The notes under the pieces were generated by a model. The model had not been told where the DNA came from, searched no databases, and was given only the letters and a program-made list of their open reading frames with translations. From Allacma fusca (Eukaryota; Arthropoda; Collembola; Symphypleona; Sminthuridae), in contig OX359247.1 of NCBI GenBank assembly GCA_947179485.1, forward strand, positions 27,876,801 through 27,940,800: DNA of 64,000 bases. The letters run 5' to 3'. Below are positions 48,441 through 61,417 of this stretch, piece by piece. How positions within the stretch are numbered: the first letter of the stretch is position 1; each line of letters starts with the position of its first letter. A program made the translations under genes and the position numbers.

Positions 48441-50993
48441 AGATTTCAATGACGTTTTGTAAGTTCAACTATGGATAGTAACCAAATTCGTCACATACTG
48501 GACAATATGTTTAACCCACAAATGTAAAAGATGCTGCATTAAACTGCGACTGTCTCCAACATGTGATTTTCTTACAGTATCCTATAGTCTTAGTTGTAAA
48601 TGATGAACCTGAATCCGAGCAATTCGGTTAGTATAAACGTACCAAAAAAAGCACGGACCAGTGTATGTTTTGCAGTCATGGATTTGAAATTAAATCGTTC
48701 TAATGATTTCACAGATTTTGCCATAACGTTAGATTGTGAGCTTGTTGAAAACATCAACTGTTTGACGTCTCTAAATTTTAACGTATGCGGATTGTATGCA
48801 ATTCATTTTTTTATGAAAATGTGGATGTTGCCTCCTTATTGTTTATAATAAATATTCGAATGATCCAAGAAAAAATGAAATTAAATTCAAGAATTCGGGA
48901 AACTGATTTTATTGTTAAAAAGATCGTCAAAACGAATAAAATGCCGAACAAAATGTTGTACATCATTTGAATAGATCATTTTGAAACTAATATTCTTCCC
49001 ACGTTTGGATAATTCCGCGATATTCTTGTTCCGGGAGTGAGTGATTTTGGAGTTGAATGATTAATCTTGTTAGACAATATATTTCCGTGTACCTTGAGCA
49101 TATATCATATAACGTTATGGGTCACATTTGTTTTTATAAGAAGAGAAATTATATCAGAGTAACCAATTGTCGAGTCAAATTACGTCCTGTAGCAAGTGCC
49201 TTTGCTGCTACAATAATAGTAGAAAATTAGGCGAGGTTATTAACAATAATCTCGCTTTTTCAATACAAGGTATTTTTAAATCATGGAATGTTTTCATAAC
49301 AGCTCTTATACTCGCTAGTCGATGGGTTGTTTTCCTCCATTGTTGGTTATACTTGCTACTATTTGTTGTGACGATTTACCATGCACAGATGATACATTTT
49401 TAGTCAAGGACTTTCAAAATGGTATGTAATCTATTGCATCTGTCGCAATTGTAGGCTTATAAATGACCCTTCTTTTCATTGTCCACATTTCCACGTGGAC
49501 ACATTATCTAAAATGTCAGAAGTATTGATTTTAAAGGAGGTAGTGTCATCCAGCTAGCCTTGAAAAAGTATGTCCCATATATACGCACATTTGTTGTTCA
49601 TTATTACAGTAGTGTAAGGTAATAATCTCGCCATCTATTGTGACTCCATAATTTTTTAAATTTTCTTTTGCAGCTGTAATAATTAGCACCATTGACCGGA
49701 TGTTGCGCAAAGCTATTTCGTGCGATTTGAGTGAATTTCCTAATTAAAAATGTTTTTAAGTAAAACCTACGTATACGCCCATTCGCCTGTCAAGTTACCT
49801 TTCTGTCCCGCATATTTTACCACAATACCCCACTTCAGTTCTTTGTGATTTTGTTTATATGAAGTGTTAAGGCACAAACAGGAGTAAGTTGATTTTCAGA
49901 ATTTGACAGGTGAAATTGTTTTTCTATTGTAAAATGTGTTTGTTACATTATTATAAAATTATTGACAGAATGAGCGACCCAGTTCAAATTACCTTTGACC
50001 TATATGAATTTACCCATGAATTAGTACAAGTACCTGATGATTTTTGTTTCTCACTTGTTCACAGTAGAAGTCATTGTTAATCTTCTAATTTTTAAATAAT
50101 AAATCAGCCTTGACATTTTATTATACCCATATATACAGTCACATATGACGTCATATACAGTCAGTCAGCCTTCGATGTGACGACGAATGATCACCCAGTC
50201 AGTCAGTCGTAATTTGCAAGATTTTTGGATGACGTCATTTGTGGTACATCCCGTAGTGAAATTTTCCACAGAATCGAAATTAGTAAAAGAATGTGGTTAA
50301 TACTATAGTGAATGATGCAACTGCAACCACTTACATATGTTCACTAGTAAAGTGCAAATATGGGTGCATCGCAAGTATTATAGAGTAAAATGTACTCATT
50401 TTGTTTTAAGCTTTTTGAGTGTTTCATAATCTCATCTAGCACAGTAATTTCAATGTTTAAACTTCCGAGATATGAGCTAATAAGTTCTTTAAAATTCTTA
50501 TTCTCAATTTTAACTATGACTGCACCCATTTCGAGTAATTTGAATGGAACAAAAAGTTTTGGTGACCGTTTTGCAAATATTCTTGAAGATACCTCAAATA
50601 CGAGCCACTCATTTAAAACATGACGGCCTTCCTGCCGCATTGATCAATACCGAATGAGTACACCGATTTCTTTAATCAAATGTGGGTAATGAACCATCAA
50701 ATGATGTTTCGGCCTTAAATTTGTTTTCGATAACTTCTGGTACAAATAATTATGATCATCTTATAATTTTTTAAGTTCAATAAGCCTAGCGCCATTTATG
50801 TCTGGAGACAACTATTTTTACAATACCCAGTGTTAAAAGCACTAAATTGTAGTGAGGATCTTTGGAATTGAATAAATCACCGAATAGAGAAGGGAAGCTC
50901 AATGTGAGATACATCATTTGTCCATCTGCCTGCCACATCTTAGTATCATTGCTATAGCTACTACTGTTATAGTACTACTGTTACTCTCTATAT
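48441..50993. other. AT-rich spacer, no gene recognised
   Basis: Open frames at 48600-48848 (+) and 50640-50344 (-) show no motif I know. Two TGACGTCA palindromes lie at about 50153 and 50232. Confidence 0.4.
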
Positions 50994-51359
50994 GTGTGCA
51001 GTATGTGGATCATCAAGTGGGGTGGGAGGCAAGAAGAATTGCGTCGTTGTGACCACGCTTCTCATGACGCAACTGTCTTTCATGTTTTTCGAGCCCAATT
51101 TCTACATAAACTTAAAACAGATTTATCTTTCATCGAACGCATAATCTACGTGTCTGATGGGACTGCGGCTCAATTTCAGAACACGAAGAATATCGTAAAT
51201 CTGCTTCACCACAAGTCCGATTTTAACATCACTGCCGAATGGCACTACACTGCTACTTCCCACGGGACGTATGAGTGCTATGGGATTGGCGCGGAAGTGA
51301 AGCGTTTCGCCCAGCAGCTTATTTCAGTTTTTGTTGAATTGAATGCTGGAACTAATTGA
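50994..51359 (+). pseudogene. Fragment of a mobile-element-associated protein (SDG...SHG...GIG type)
   Basis: A 121-codon open frame reads IIYVSDGTAAQFQNTKNIVN, then LLHHKSDFNITAEWHYTATS, HGTYECYGIGAEVKR. I recall a family scattered in aphid, hydra and other genomes with SDG...QF.N, AEW.FFATSHGK and DGIGG blocks. Here DGIGG reads YGIGA and the SHGK lysine is Thr, suggesting decay. I cannot name its domain or the element it comes from. Confidence 0.5.
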
Positions 51360-52060
51360 AACTGTCGTTGATTTTTTAACCGAATACATTTGTATGATAC
51401 TAATTTTTTGTAAAATCCAAAAATGTCTGAATATTGACAAGTAAGGTGCTGGAAGTATTTGAAACATGTCCATTTCCATTAATATGCGATTATCCGGGAA
51501 AACCCGAAAATCCTAATTTTTCGGTTTTTTTACAATTTAGCGGGAATGGACATCACTAAAATCTTCTGAAGACCCTGAAAACAAAATTTCATGTGATTCG
51601 GACCTCAAACACCCGAGATACGGGTCGGTGCACTGTCCAACTTTACAAGCCCCACACCCTTGGGGTACTCATGGAGGAATTTTTTCAATATTTTTCCGCA
51701 GACCCTTTGCCTATTCTGTACAACAATGTAAGCCCTCCAGGTGCTATAAGAGCGTACACTTTAACTTTATTGTGAGTCCTGTTTACTATATTGAAAGTTC
51801 GGGGTTGAGTTGTAGATTGTATTGTTATTAGGGTTCTATCGTCTGTTTGAGTCCCTGAGTGTCATGAGTGCGAGTTCCAAAAATTAAATAATTCGAACTC
51901 TGAGGCTGAGTTCGAGTGCAAGGATTACAGCTATTAAATTGTTGCTGTGAGTTCGAGAGTATGAAATAGATCATATAACTCATGAGTTCAGAGTTTGAGT
52001 GCCCAAATAATGATGCCGACCTATGGAGAGCAAAGGATTTCTAGTTCAATAGATTTCTAG
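51360..52060. other. Spacer, possible repeat remains
   Basis: 51840-52000 has repeated GAGTTCGAG/CTCATGAGTTC-like words. No gene seen. Confidence 0.35.
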
Positions 52061-53223
52061 TAGACATGTTCATACCGTTCTTGTTTAAAATACCGTAATT
52101 ACCGTTACCGTAAAGGGGAAAAACTCCGGTAATATTTTTAAGGTACGGTATCGTAAATTAATCCGATTATGGTAAAAACACGAATATAAGTCGATTTTTA
52201 TGGTATGTGTGTAAAGATATGAAGTAACAAATCCAACATCAGTTATTCAACAATCAGTTTAGCGTCTTTGATGTCAATTAATGTGAGAGTATTAAATGTG
52301 CAGAAATTCCTTATAAAATAAGCTAGTTTGAAAAAAAATCAATCTGTCATCAATCAATCAATCAAATCATTTTGTCACCGTTTAGATTATGAAACCGGTA
52401 TCAACGCTCTTTGACCTCTTGAGGTCAGTATCTTGGAATGTTGAGGTCATATCTCGCTGAATTTTTTTTTGCACGTTATTTAATTTTTATTCTTGCCATT
52501 TTTGAAGTAATATTGCTACTTTTCACTATTTGAATTTTTTGGTACCCCATGAGCCCCCCTCATTTTTTGCTAACTTTGATCCGGGATATGTCCGAATCCC
52601 GTCGTCAGATTTTTCGGGGCAATTATCAAAAATGATCTACGCATCAAGGCGAACCCTGCAGTAATTTTTTCGTTAAAATCGAACAGAGGGCATTCTCTCG
52701 TAAGGATTGTGCGGTGTCCTTTCCTTTTTTACATTCGTATGCAAAATATGAAAATCATAAAATATAGAAAACGATACTGAATTCTTCGATCTATCTTCTA
52801 GTAATTTTTCCTAAACTAAATCTTTACCGAATTCGGTCTTACTTATATTAATTTAGGAAGTGACTTTCCATCTCTTTCTCATAACAGGTGAAGTGCCTTC
52901 ATGCCGTCAGACCGACTCAAAAAATGACTTCAAACACTTGAATTACTAGACGCACGAGTTTTCCTCCAAGTTTTTTTCCATATTGACACTAGACACAATC
53001 TTTATTGTCGAACGAATTCCTTTCATTTTTGAGTTTCACTCTTTTTAATGAAAATTCGAGTACGTAACACCACAATTTTACGAGCCTTCCGCTGGACTGA
53101 CGATATCGTATGGAGTTACGATATCGCTTCAAAAAACCGATAATTATCGTACCTAAACCGTACCTAAATTGTTTACGGTAATTACGGTATTACCGTACTA
53201 CGATACCGTAGTTGACATGTCTA
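52061..53223. mobile_element. Non-autonomous DNA element, ~1.16 kb, TAGACATGT termini
   Basis: Left end TAGACATGTTCA and right end TTGACATGTCTA form an imperfect inverted repeat. Inside each end are paired CCGTAATTACCG/CGGTAATTACGG words, so the subterminal regions fold on each other. No ORF. The flanks do not show a clear duplication. Confidence 0.65.
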
Positions 53224-53468
53224 GTGTAGAGTAACGCTAATTTTTAGCTTCCAGCAAGTAGTGGTAGAGTAGAGTAAAGGTGCTGTCTGAAAGTAAAACT
53301 CTACTGGAAAGTAGTGTAGTGGTAGTTTTGATTAACAACAAAATAGAGTATTCGTAGAGTAGTTGTCAAAGACCATTATTGTTTGTAGTGTAGTGGTAAG
53401 TAGTGGCATTTACTCTGGCTAAGTCTTTAGAGTAGTGTAGTGTAGTGGAAAATGGAATGGCCACCTCT
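53224..53468. repeat. GTAGTG-rich degenerate repeat ending in CCACCTCTG
   Basis: Repeated GTAGTGTAGTGG and GTAGAGTAGAG words. The right end GGCCACCTCTG (53459-53469) reads CAGAGGTGGCC in reverse, a hAT-like terminus. No partner left end was found. Confidence 0.45.
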
Positions 53469-53643
53469 GCTTTAGACGAAAAATCATGCATTTTGCTTTA
53501 AATTAACACATAAGACTTAAGAATACCTTGGATAATAATTTTGAAGTTCAAAATATACAAAACGCATGTAACACAATATTCACCAAGTACATGATGATTT
53601 TTAATAAAGTATGGTTTTAAATGAAGTAAAAGCATTCATAATT

Positions 53644-56600
53644 TTAATTCACAACTTTTTCCGCCAGATACTTGACAAGTGCTATATGTTGTAAATTCTT
53701 TTGGACGCGTTGGAAATGCCGAACAGTAAATGGAACCACCGAGTTGGTGTCTACGTATGACAATTCTTCAGGCGGCGTTGTCATTAAAAATATGTTGAGT
53801 AACACCTGAGCTTCTGTTGAAGTTCTAGAATTTGTATTCCATCGTTTGATGTAGGTCATCAGTTTGAATTTATGCTCTTCTGGTAATGTGCTGATTACGA
53901 AAGTGAGGTCGTTCATGTCGGTTATATCTGCAAATTTTCACGGAATTACTAAACTTTTACGTTTGGGAGAGATAATCAGGACACCTTCAACAATATTATT
54001 ATTATTATAACTGTAAAAGTATTTGCCATTTCAAGCACTGAATTATTAAATATCATGGATACCTCGGATGATTTTTAGGAGTGTAAACGGGCGGTCCAAT
54101 TCTATCGCTAACCTAATAGCATGCTGCCAATCTCCCTTACGAAGTAAGTTATTAAGGCGTTGTTCCTCCTCGACGGCTTTATTTTTCTTCTCAACACTTT
54201 CCTGGTATTTCGCTTCTGTTACATCCACGCATACAGTCAAAATAGAGTCCGCAGATCCAGTGACAATTAGAGAACCATCAGGAACTGCATCTAATGCCCA
54301 TAGTTTGTCATCTGATTGCTCATACGTGGATATACAAGTTGAGGTACGTATATCCCATGACTTTAAAGTTCCATCACTGCTAGTGGATAGGATCTGCAAG
54401 CCTATTTGATAAATGCGAGTAATAACCGGTTGGATTCAAATAAAAATATAATTTAAAAATACATTTACTGACCTGAATTTATGAATACTGCTTGTAAAAC
54501 TGAGCTTTGATGGCCTTGTAAAGTCTACAATAAAATCAAATCACTCATTTAACTAACATTCCGTCCGTATCAAGAAGGACACGATGACAGCCCAAACTGT
54601 TAAAGCCCAACCACACAACTAGCACCATACCTTAATACAATTGAACCCAGGAATGTCCCAAATTTTAACAGTGGTATCTGCAGATGCTGTCACAACTAAC
54701 TGGTCCCACGACGAGAATTTCGCATCCCAAACGCTCTTTTTATGACCTTTTAACGTCCCTATTAACGTTAAAGTATCGGAATCCCAAACTTTCGCAGTTT
54801 TATCCCGGGATGCACTCAAAAGCTGCACAAATATAAACATTTTTACACACTAATACTCTTTCCACTTTCACGGAGATTAAAGTCGCAGTCAGAGTGAATG
54901 TTTGGTTTAAAAACTTTATATCATCATTAATACAGAGATTCCTACCATAGCGCCATTCGGACTGCAATGTACCGAATGAATTTCTTTGGCATGAGCAACG
55001 ACACTTTGAATGCATTTGGTCTGATCCCAGGCTTTTATGAAAGTATCCTCCGCTGCAGAATACACAATCATGCGTAAGGGATCGAAACAAACAGCAGTTA
55101 CTGAGGCAATGTGACCCGCTAAAGTGAACTTTGGTTCATCTGAATCCTCCTCCCAAAAAATTATTCGATTGTCCTACCCAAATGTAAGAAAACCTTAGAA
55201 TTTAATTCGGTAAAACCCGGTATCAAGAGAACTCCTAGTTACTATCTTACCTTAGATCCTGAAATAAGCCAATTCTTTTGCACACTTAAACTTAAAACAA
55301 TATCCGTATGACCTCGTAAAAAGGAGCAGCTTCCACTTTCTAAACTGTAGACTCGAATTATACTTGTATTGTTTGCAACTGCAACTTTCATATTACTCCA
55401 CAGAGCAACAGCAAAAATTTCATCCAGCGTACCGACAAACTGCAATACAAAAAAGCCGAATCGGGCGATATTTCTTTTAGTCTTTTTGATGTAATTAAAT
55501 TACAGCATTCTGTTTCGTGGGGACAAGAATTTACCTGTTTACTTATTTGAAGGTTAGGATAATCCCCACCAATTTTCGTATTAACTTTGTAAACACTTGA
55601 AGCTAATGTAGATATCCAAAATTCACCCCCTTGAGACTCCGACTGTACAGACGGATGGAAGGATATAATGGTTTCATCCTTGCCCAAGTTTAGTACCGAC
55701 GATGTTGACAATTTCTGGGAAGGTATGTTGTAGTAACGAACGCTGGATGGGCTCAATGCCAGGTACAGATCTGAAGGAGACGTTAGAATGATAGATTCAA
55801 CTGATCCTGGCAACTGAATAGTCTTCAATCGATTGAAAGTAATTTCCATGTCCCACAAGATCATCACGTTGTCTCTCCCAACACTACAAATGTATTCAAA
55901 GATTCTTTATTTTAGGCTAACTTCAAATGAAACTAAATAGTTTTGAAATTAATCTTACCTGATCATCAAATTGTTGTTCTCTCCACTCCATTCTATTCCT
56001 GTGATTTGAGAGAAATGACCCTCACAAGAACTAACAACCTCATACTGCTTTGTTTCATCCGACATTTCAATCACATAAATTTTCCTCTCGGCAGCGTACA
56101 ACCGAGGCTTTCCGTGACACCCCCACTTGACAAAACCTATAGAAGCGATGTTATCAACCTTGATCGCCCTGGATACTTGATTTCCTCCCATTTCCCAAAC
56201 TTTGACAACCGAGCCTGCAACTGTTGCCCACCTCACGTTAGCAAAAGGATTCTCCCCCGTCGATAACTCTCCCACTGAAGTCACGTTTTCTCCCCTGGAG
56301 GATATATTTTGGGAACTCTCAATAGCCACATGAATAATCGGTGTGTTATGGTACGACCTGATCAATTTTACAGGTTTTGGTGGCTGAGTCGTATCATTCA
56401 AATCCCAAAGTCTCAGTAAATTGGATTTGTGAGCCGTCAATAGTACATGGGGCAGGCAACTCGCGTCGAAGGAGAGAATTTCATCCATTTCACACTCATA
56501 GGTATTTATAACCTTGAATCCCTCATTTTTATCCTCTTTCTTGTCGTCCTGGTCATTTCCTTCCAGTTCTTCAGCCTTTTCATCTACCTCAATTACGTCA

Positions 56601-57166
56601 TCAGCCTCCTTCCCCAATGGGGTTGACTTGGTTGTAGAAATGATTTTTATTGTGGGTCCACACTGACAAGCAAAGTGGCATGCTGAGAGAACCTAAACAT
56701 TTAGAAGTTCCCAGATAGACAATTTAATTAATATTTTAAAATACTATCAATACATTTCCTTAAAAATATATTTCCACATATATAGATTTCAGACACTGAG
56801 TGCTCACTTACGGATAATTTCCCTCCGCTGTAAAAGGGCTCAATTTTTGTCTTGACTTCATAACTGAAATAATATGTTACAAAACATTTCAAATTATATG
56901 CAACGTTCGTCGAAAGTACTCCATTGATATTTAAAATAAACACATGTCATTTAAGATTATGGATTTCCGAATTCAGGAAATGGTTCCTTACATTTATTGG
57001 GGACATTTTATTTTAATAGTTAAAACTTACAATGATTTACAAGCTTTTACACTTACAATTGCTTCAATTTCGGATTTATTTTTTCCTGTTTCGACTCTGC
57101 CTCCTCACCCGTTGCCCGTCCTTCCGGACGGTCCGGGTTCTGGAATATGTAGTTCGGTCTTAACAT
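53644..57166 (-). CDS. TBL3: TBL3 / Utp13, WD40 protein of the small-subunit processome
   Basis: Seen: ten exons join in frame to about 842 residues. Exons (5' to 3'): 57166-57057, 56863-56812, 56692-55959, 55883-55535, 55439-55251, 55173-54946, 54822-54631, 54524-54473, 54401-54063, 53927-53644; every border is GT/AG and phases match. WD-repeat motifs recur (LLRLWDLND, VVKVWEMG, DNVMILWDM, KAWDQT, AKVWDSD, VKIWDIPG, LKSWDIRT). An acidic loop lies at residues ~82-112. The C-terminal part (EEEQRLNNLLRKGDWQHAI to YLAEKVVN) is the Utp13 domain. Known: TBL3/Utp13 belongs to the UTP-B module that binds U3 snoRNA and the 5' pre-rRNA for 18S processing in the nucleolus. Start: ATG at 57166 gives MLRPNYIFQ; human length is close to 800, so the model looks complete. 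Confidence 0.95.
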
Positions 57167-57993
57167 TGCTGGCAACAGTAACAATACAGAAATTAATTGA
57201 GTATAAAAAGTATATCTTGGCTGTACTAAATCATACTAAATTATTTTCCACAAATAAAGTATTAATCCCAAAGGAACCCCAAATAAATGCAAAAAATACA
57301 ATCCAGTCCCAGCTCTAGAACAGTTAGACAGTCGGTCTCAAATCACAATTTAATAAACTGGGGAAGCGGACAGCGTGTGATGAAGTAAGCGACGGAACAA
57401 ACATGTGCACTGTTCTTCCCCTCCCAGGCTCCTGAGCAACCATGCACAGGCATTTTTCATATTTCCTTCCCTGAAAACTCTCACATCAAAATATTTTATT
57501 TCTTGAATTTTATATACTATATAAAAATAACAAGAAGCTATTTGTATCCCAACATAAAGACGAACAATTCATAGAGCGATTCACTAGAATGATTCAATTT
57601 TTTGTAAAAAAGAAATTGTGAGATGTAGTATTAGACTTAACAATAATAAATTAATAATAGTTAATGGGTTTATAAATCGTATTTTATATACTTGTATCTC
57701 AGTAACTCAATGCATTATTAATAGGAGACAGTTATTTGAATTATTCTTTACCTACTGCTTCACACGTTTGCGAATCTATCAAACACTATGACTTGTAAGA
57801 CATAAAAAGTTTTGAAACAAAATTCTACTTGAACCATTACAGATGCGAAAACGGAGTCTATAGATGTCATGCCGATTAAAAACCAAAGAAATTATATTTT
57901 GATGAGAGCCTTTAATTGAAAATTCCCTTTTATTCTAAAATAAAATATGATTAGGGTAGTTAATTCAAACAGCGAAAAGAGTTTATTGTAATC
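57167..57993. other. Upstream flank of TBL3
   Basis: The TBL3 promoter should lie here. AT-rich; no TATA or other element stands out above background. Confidence 0.4.
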
Positions 57994-58132
57994 AAGGGTA
58001 GACTAATAAAATAATATTTAGCGGGGTTTTAAGCCCCAAATTATATTTTTGGACCTTTGTACATCAATTTTCAGGGTCATTGTTAATTTTTTGTACCCTG
58101 GCCGGTTGGGCAAACGCGTAAATCCACCCCTG
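57994..58132. mobile_element. hAT-type MITE, 139 bp, relative of 18703-18845
   Basis: Right end AAATCCACCCCTG matches the other copy; left end CAAGGGTAGACTA is a decayed form. Flanked by ATTGTAAT (57986-57993) and AGTGTAAT (58133-58140), an 8-bp duplication with one mismatch. In reverse complement it shares TGGATTTACG and CCAGGGTA words with the 18703 copy. Confidence 0.8.
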
Positions 58133-59322
58133 AGTGTAATAATTTATTCTCAATATTATATTCACTCTTCTTATTCTTAAAAAACATTAGTTTTATTAGC
58201 ACATTAATAATAGTTTTACAAATAAAACTAAGTAGAGAATACTGTAAAAGATATGATCAGTTTAGAAACTAATTTTCAAATATGAATACCTAATTAACAA
58301 ATTATTAATTTGACAATAATTTTTTCATGGACTATCCAAATCCACACATTGGATTGCTAATTGCTACAATTTGTAAAGGTATCCTGGTTGCAGATACTGC
58401 GAGTTATTGGTATACCTCCGCGTGCTACACAAATATTCTACTTGTTTGTATTTTTTAAGCGGTAATGCATGACAAAATCTTTTGAGGTAAACCGTGGCTG
58501 TAACTTCGAAAGGAAGTATAATGAAAGTTGGCATTTTATTTGTAACATACGTGCACACATTTGCCATAAGAGAGAAGAAATGCATATGCTCAGCTCTTTT
58601 ACCCTGTTTTGTTTAGCTCCACAGTACATTGAGTACAGTCCACGTTGTAATTTGAATTTACTGCGGACCAAGGATACATAAAGTTACTGCAAACTACAAA
58701 CAGGGTATTGATAATTTACTTGAGACGAGGATGAGGTACCTTCCATTTCCATCAAGGATGTCAATTCAGATAATAATTTATGATCTTTACTTTATAATAT
58801 ATACAAAACTATGCGCTATAAGTCTTCATGTGTGCTGCGTAACGTAACTATAATTACTAATAATAATAAAAAATATGAGTGTGTAGACATATGACTACAA
58901 TTAGCATTGATTTTAGTTTTAAGTAAGTTGCTAGCGATAACTTTAATAAGATTAAGTTTTAAGTTAATTCGTGTTATATGTACAGATGAGCAAATTATAA
59001 TGAAAAAACTTAAGCGCTCTCCGTAATTCTGAATTATATTAAATTATCGTTTAATACAAACTGACAGAGTAGAGAAACAGACTCGTTCGGTATTCTTTTT
59101 TTACAGTACAATACGTAATTTAAATTCTATAGATTAATGCAATTTCCAAACAATTATTCCAAACTCATAAAAATAATGAAATAATTTTCAAAATTTAGAT
59201 AATTCATGGATTCGTCACAGAAGTTTTATGGTTTTTTCAACACTCTCTAAACAGTGTATCTACTACGAATCCAAAATATGTATAGGTAGTGTAAACGTGA
59301 CCCCAAAGTTGGCGATTTTTTA
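58133..59322. other. Spacer between the MITE and CSN3, no gene seen
   Basis: AT-rich with short overlapping open frames near 58364-58681 that carry no motif. The CSN3 3' UTR lies at its right edge. Confidence 0.45.
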
Positions 59323-61417
59323 TCAGACGGAGAACAACTGCTTCGATGACGATATCCCTTCATCTTCGGAGGCGCACAGAACTTTACTGATATAATCAGG
59401 ATTTGTGGCTAAGTTGTCATTCATTGATTCTAGCCTCCTGTTCAAGTCAATACACCTAATAATCTGAAAAAATTACAAAATTAGTTTATCAATGTTTGCA
59501 GACACAAAGTTGGGATATGTTTTGAAAAACTACGAGGACAGTAATTAATTATATACTTGATTTTCGATCTTCTGCATCATTATAGGCCCATCGTATTTCT
59601 CTTTGTTATCCAAGAAGACAACCATTCCGTCTTTCTGATTAATTTTCGCATATATTTCCCCATCTTGTATCTACAAGCACTCAATATTTTCAATACTTCC
59701 CGACTCCAATCCATGTAAAAATGAAGGGCTAATAATCAAACCGTAGACAAAAACTTACCATGGATAAAACCATTGATTCTGCTTGCTGAGCGCCACCAGA
59801 AAGTTGCACACGCGACGCTACATCAGCCAGACTTAAAGTAAGAAATGTTTTGGTCAGCCTAAGTATACTCAGTTTTGTCTGGGCCGCTTTCACTTGCTTC
59901 ACAAGGCCATAATTTTTGTCTCTAAACATATCAAGAATCGACTACATTTAGATTTTTCTTCGTTTAAACGCACTAACCCGATTTAACTTCAAGTTAATTA
60001 AAAAACTTGTAGTACCGATTAATAGTATCATGATGCCGATTAATAACCAGGCTGAGGTCCGTAGGGTTGAATGTAACGAAACTAGCGGCCAAGTCCGTGT
60101 AAGCATTCGCATTAGGCTTCAAAACCCTACATGTAATCCATATATTTACATGTTACAATAATTATTTAACCGACGTGACAAACCATCTTAACTCACATAA
60201 CATTCCACTAAAATACACTAAACTCCAAACAATGTTACCTGTTAACAATTTGATTTGCACATTTATGAGATTGAGGGATCTCTCCAGTATGAATTAGGGA
60301 AACCAAGATCAACTTCTTGTAAGACTCAAGCATTATGTGCGATAATGTTGACGCTGGAACTTGAATAGCAGCTTCGAAAAAATAAATAGCTTCTTTGAAT
60401 TTTTTGAGCGCAGCACAAACCATTCCACCGTAGTAGAAGAACAAAAGTAGATTTTTACAATCCGTTCCTTTGATCTGCAACGAGAAGTCAAATTGTATTG
60501 CCCCCCTTCCCGTAATTACGCTAATAACAATTTAAACAACCACCAGCACAAATACCTCAGGACTGAAATCATCAATATCATTGGTAAGGAAAGGTAGGGC
60601 AGCTTTCGGTACTGACGCCGCCAAGCATAACTCCAGCAAATTCGGATGTATGCTCGTTAACTGACGATCATTGGTCTGGTACTGCCGGATGGCAGTTACA
60701 AGAATATTAATCCCCAGCATGGGCGTACCCCGTCGGACCAAGCTGTCCGTCACATTTTGACAAATATCAATCACTATAAACATAAAACAATACAAGTTTT
60801 GACATCCTCATCCTCAAATCTCATCAAATACTTGTTAGCCCTCATAAACCCCATGAACAAACGATCAAGAATCATAATCCTCAGAAATAACTGAAACACA
60901 TACATAGAGAGGGACAGTGCCGCAACTGCGGCACCTCCACAGTCGTCAGGAAAGTGTACACTTGTGTCAGGAAAGTGTCAACGTGGTTCCCTAAATCCGT
61001 GGATTTCGACTTCGCAGCAATTATACCAAGAACAGCCAAAGCCTGCGTTCTCTCAGTAATTTGATTCTGGCCAGCATCCAAATTAGCCCAAGACTGACGT
61101 GACAAGGTTTCCACATACTTCGGCAAATTGTCCAAGTACTCCTTCGATGGAACCCCTTGAGCTAAAGTAACAAAAAAATCATTTTCAGCCCATACTACAT
61201 ATATTTCCAATCATTTTAAAACAAAAATACAATACTTTAATTCAAAATTATTCTCACGGGAAATTCCCAGCCGGGCAGCTGAAATAAATAGCTCCATAGC
61301 TACTCCCGATTCCAATCAAGTACAGAGTTAATAGATAGACACTATAGATCCAAAATTTCAATCACACTCGGATATTGCAACTTCAATGTCCTCAACTCAT
61401 CCACAAAATAATGACAG
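59323..61417 (-). CDS. CSN3: COP9 signalosome subunit 3
   Basis: Seen: seven exons join in frame: 61161-60904, 60773-60556, 60474-60239, 60126-60016, 59921-59759, 59670-59557, 59463-59323 (stop TGA), about 413 residues. Conserved blocks: [67 protein letters not shown] (PCI/winged helix), [10 protein letters not shown]. Known: CSN3 is a PCI subunit of the eight-part COP9 signalosome, which removes NEDD8 from cullins. Animal CSN3 is about 420 residues, so only ~25 N-terminal residues are unsettled. Candidate upstream exons: 61278-61258 (21 nt) and 61417-61368 ([15 protein letters not shown]), with phases that fit. I found no convincing ATG. Confidence 0.92.

Noticed and set aside
60790-60890. 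Coding-like - strand stretch ([19 protein letters not shown]) between two CSN3 exons
   Set aside because: Splicing 60904 to 60773 joins the CSN3 frame in phase 1 with good sites and matches the family. Including this stretch breaks the frame and has no CSN3 counterpart.
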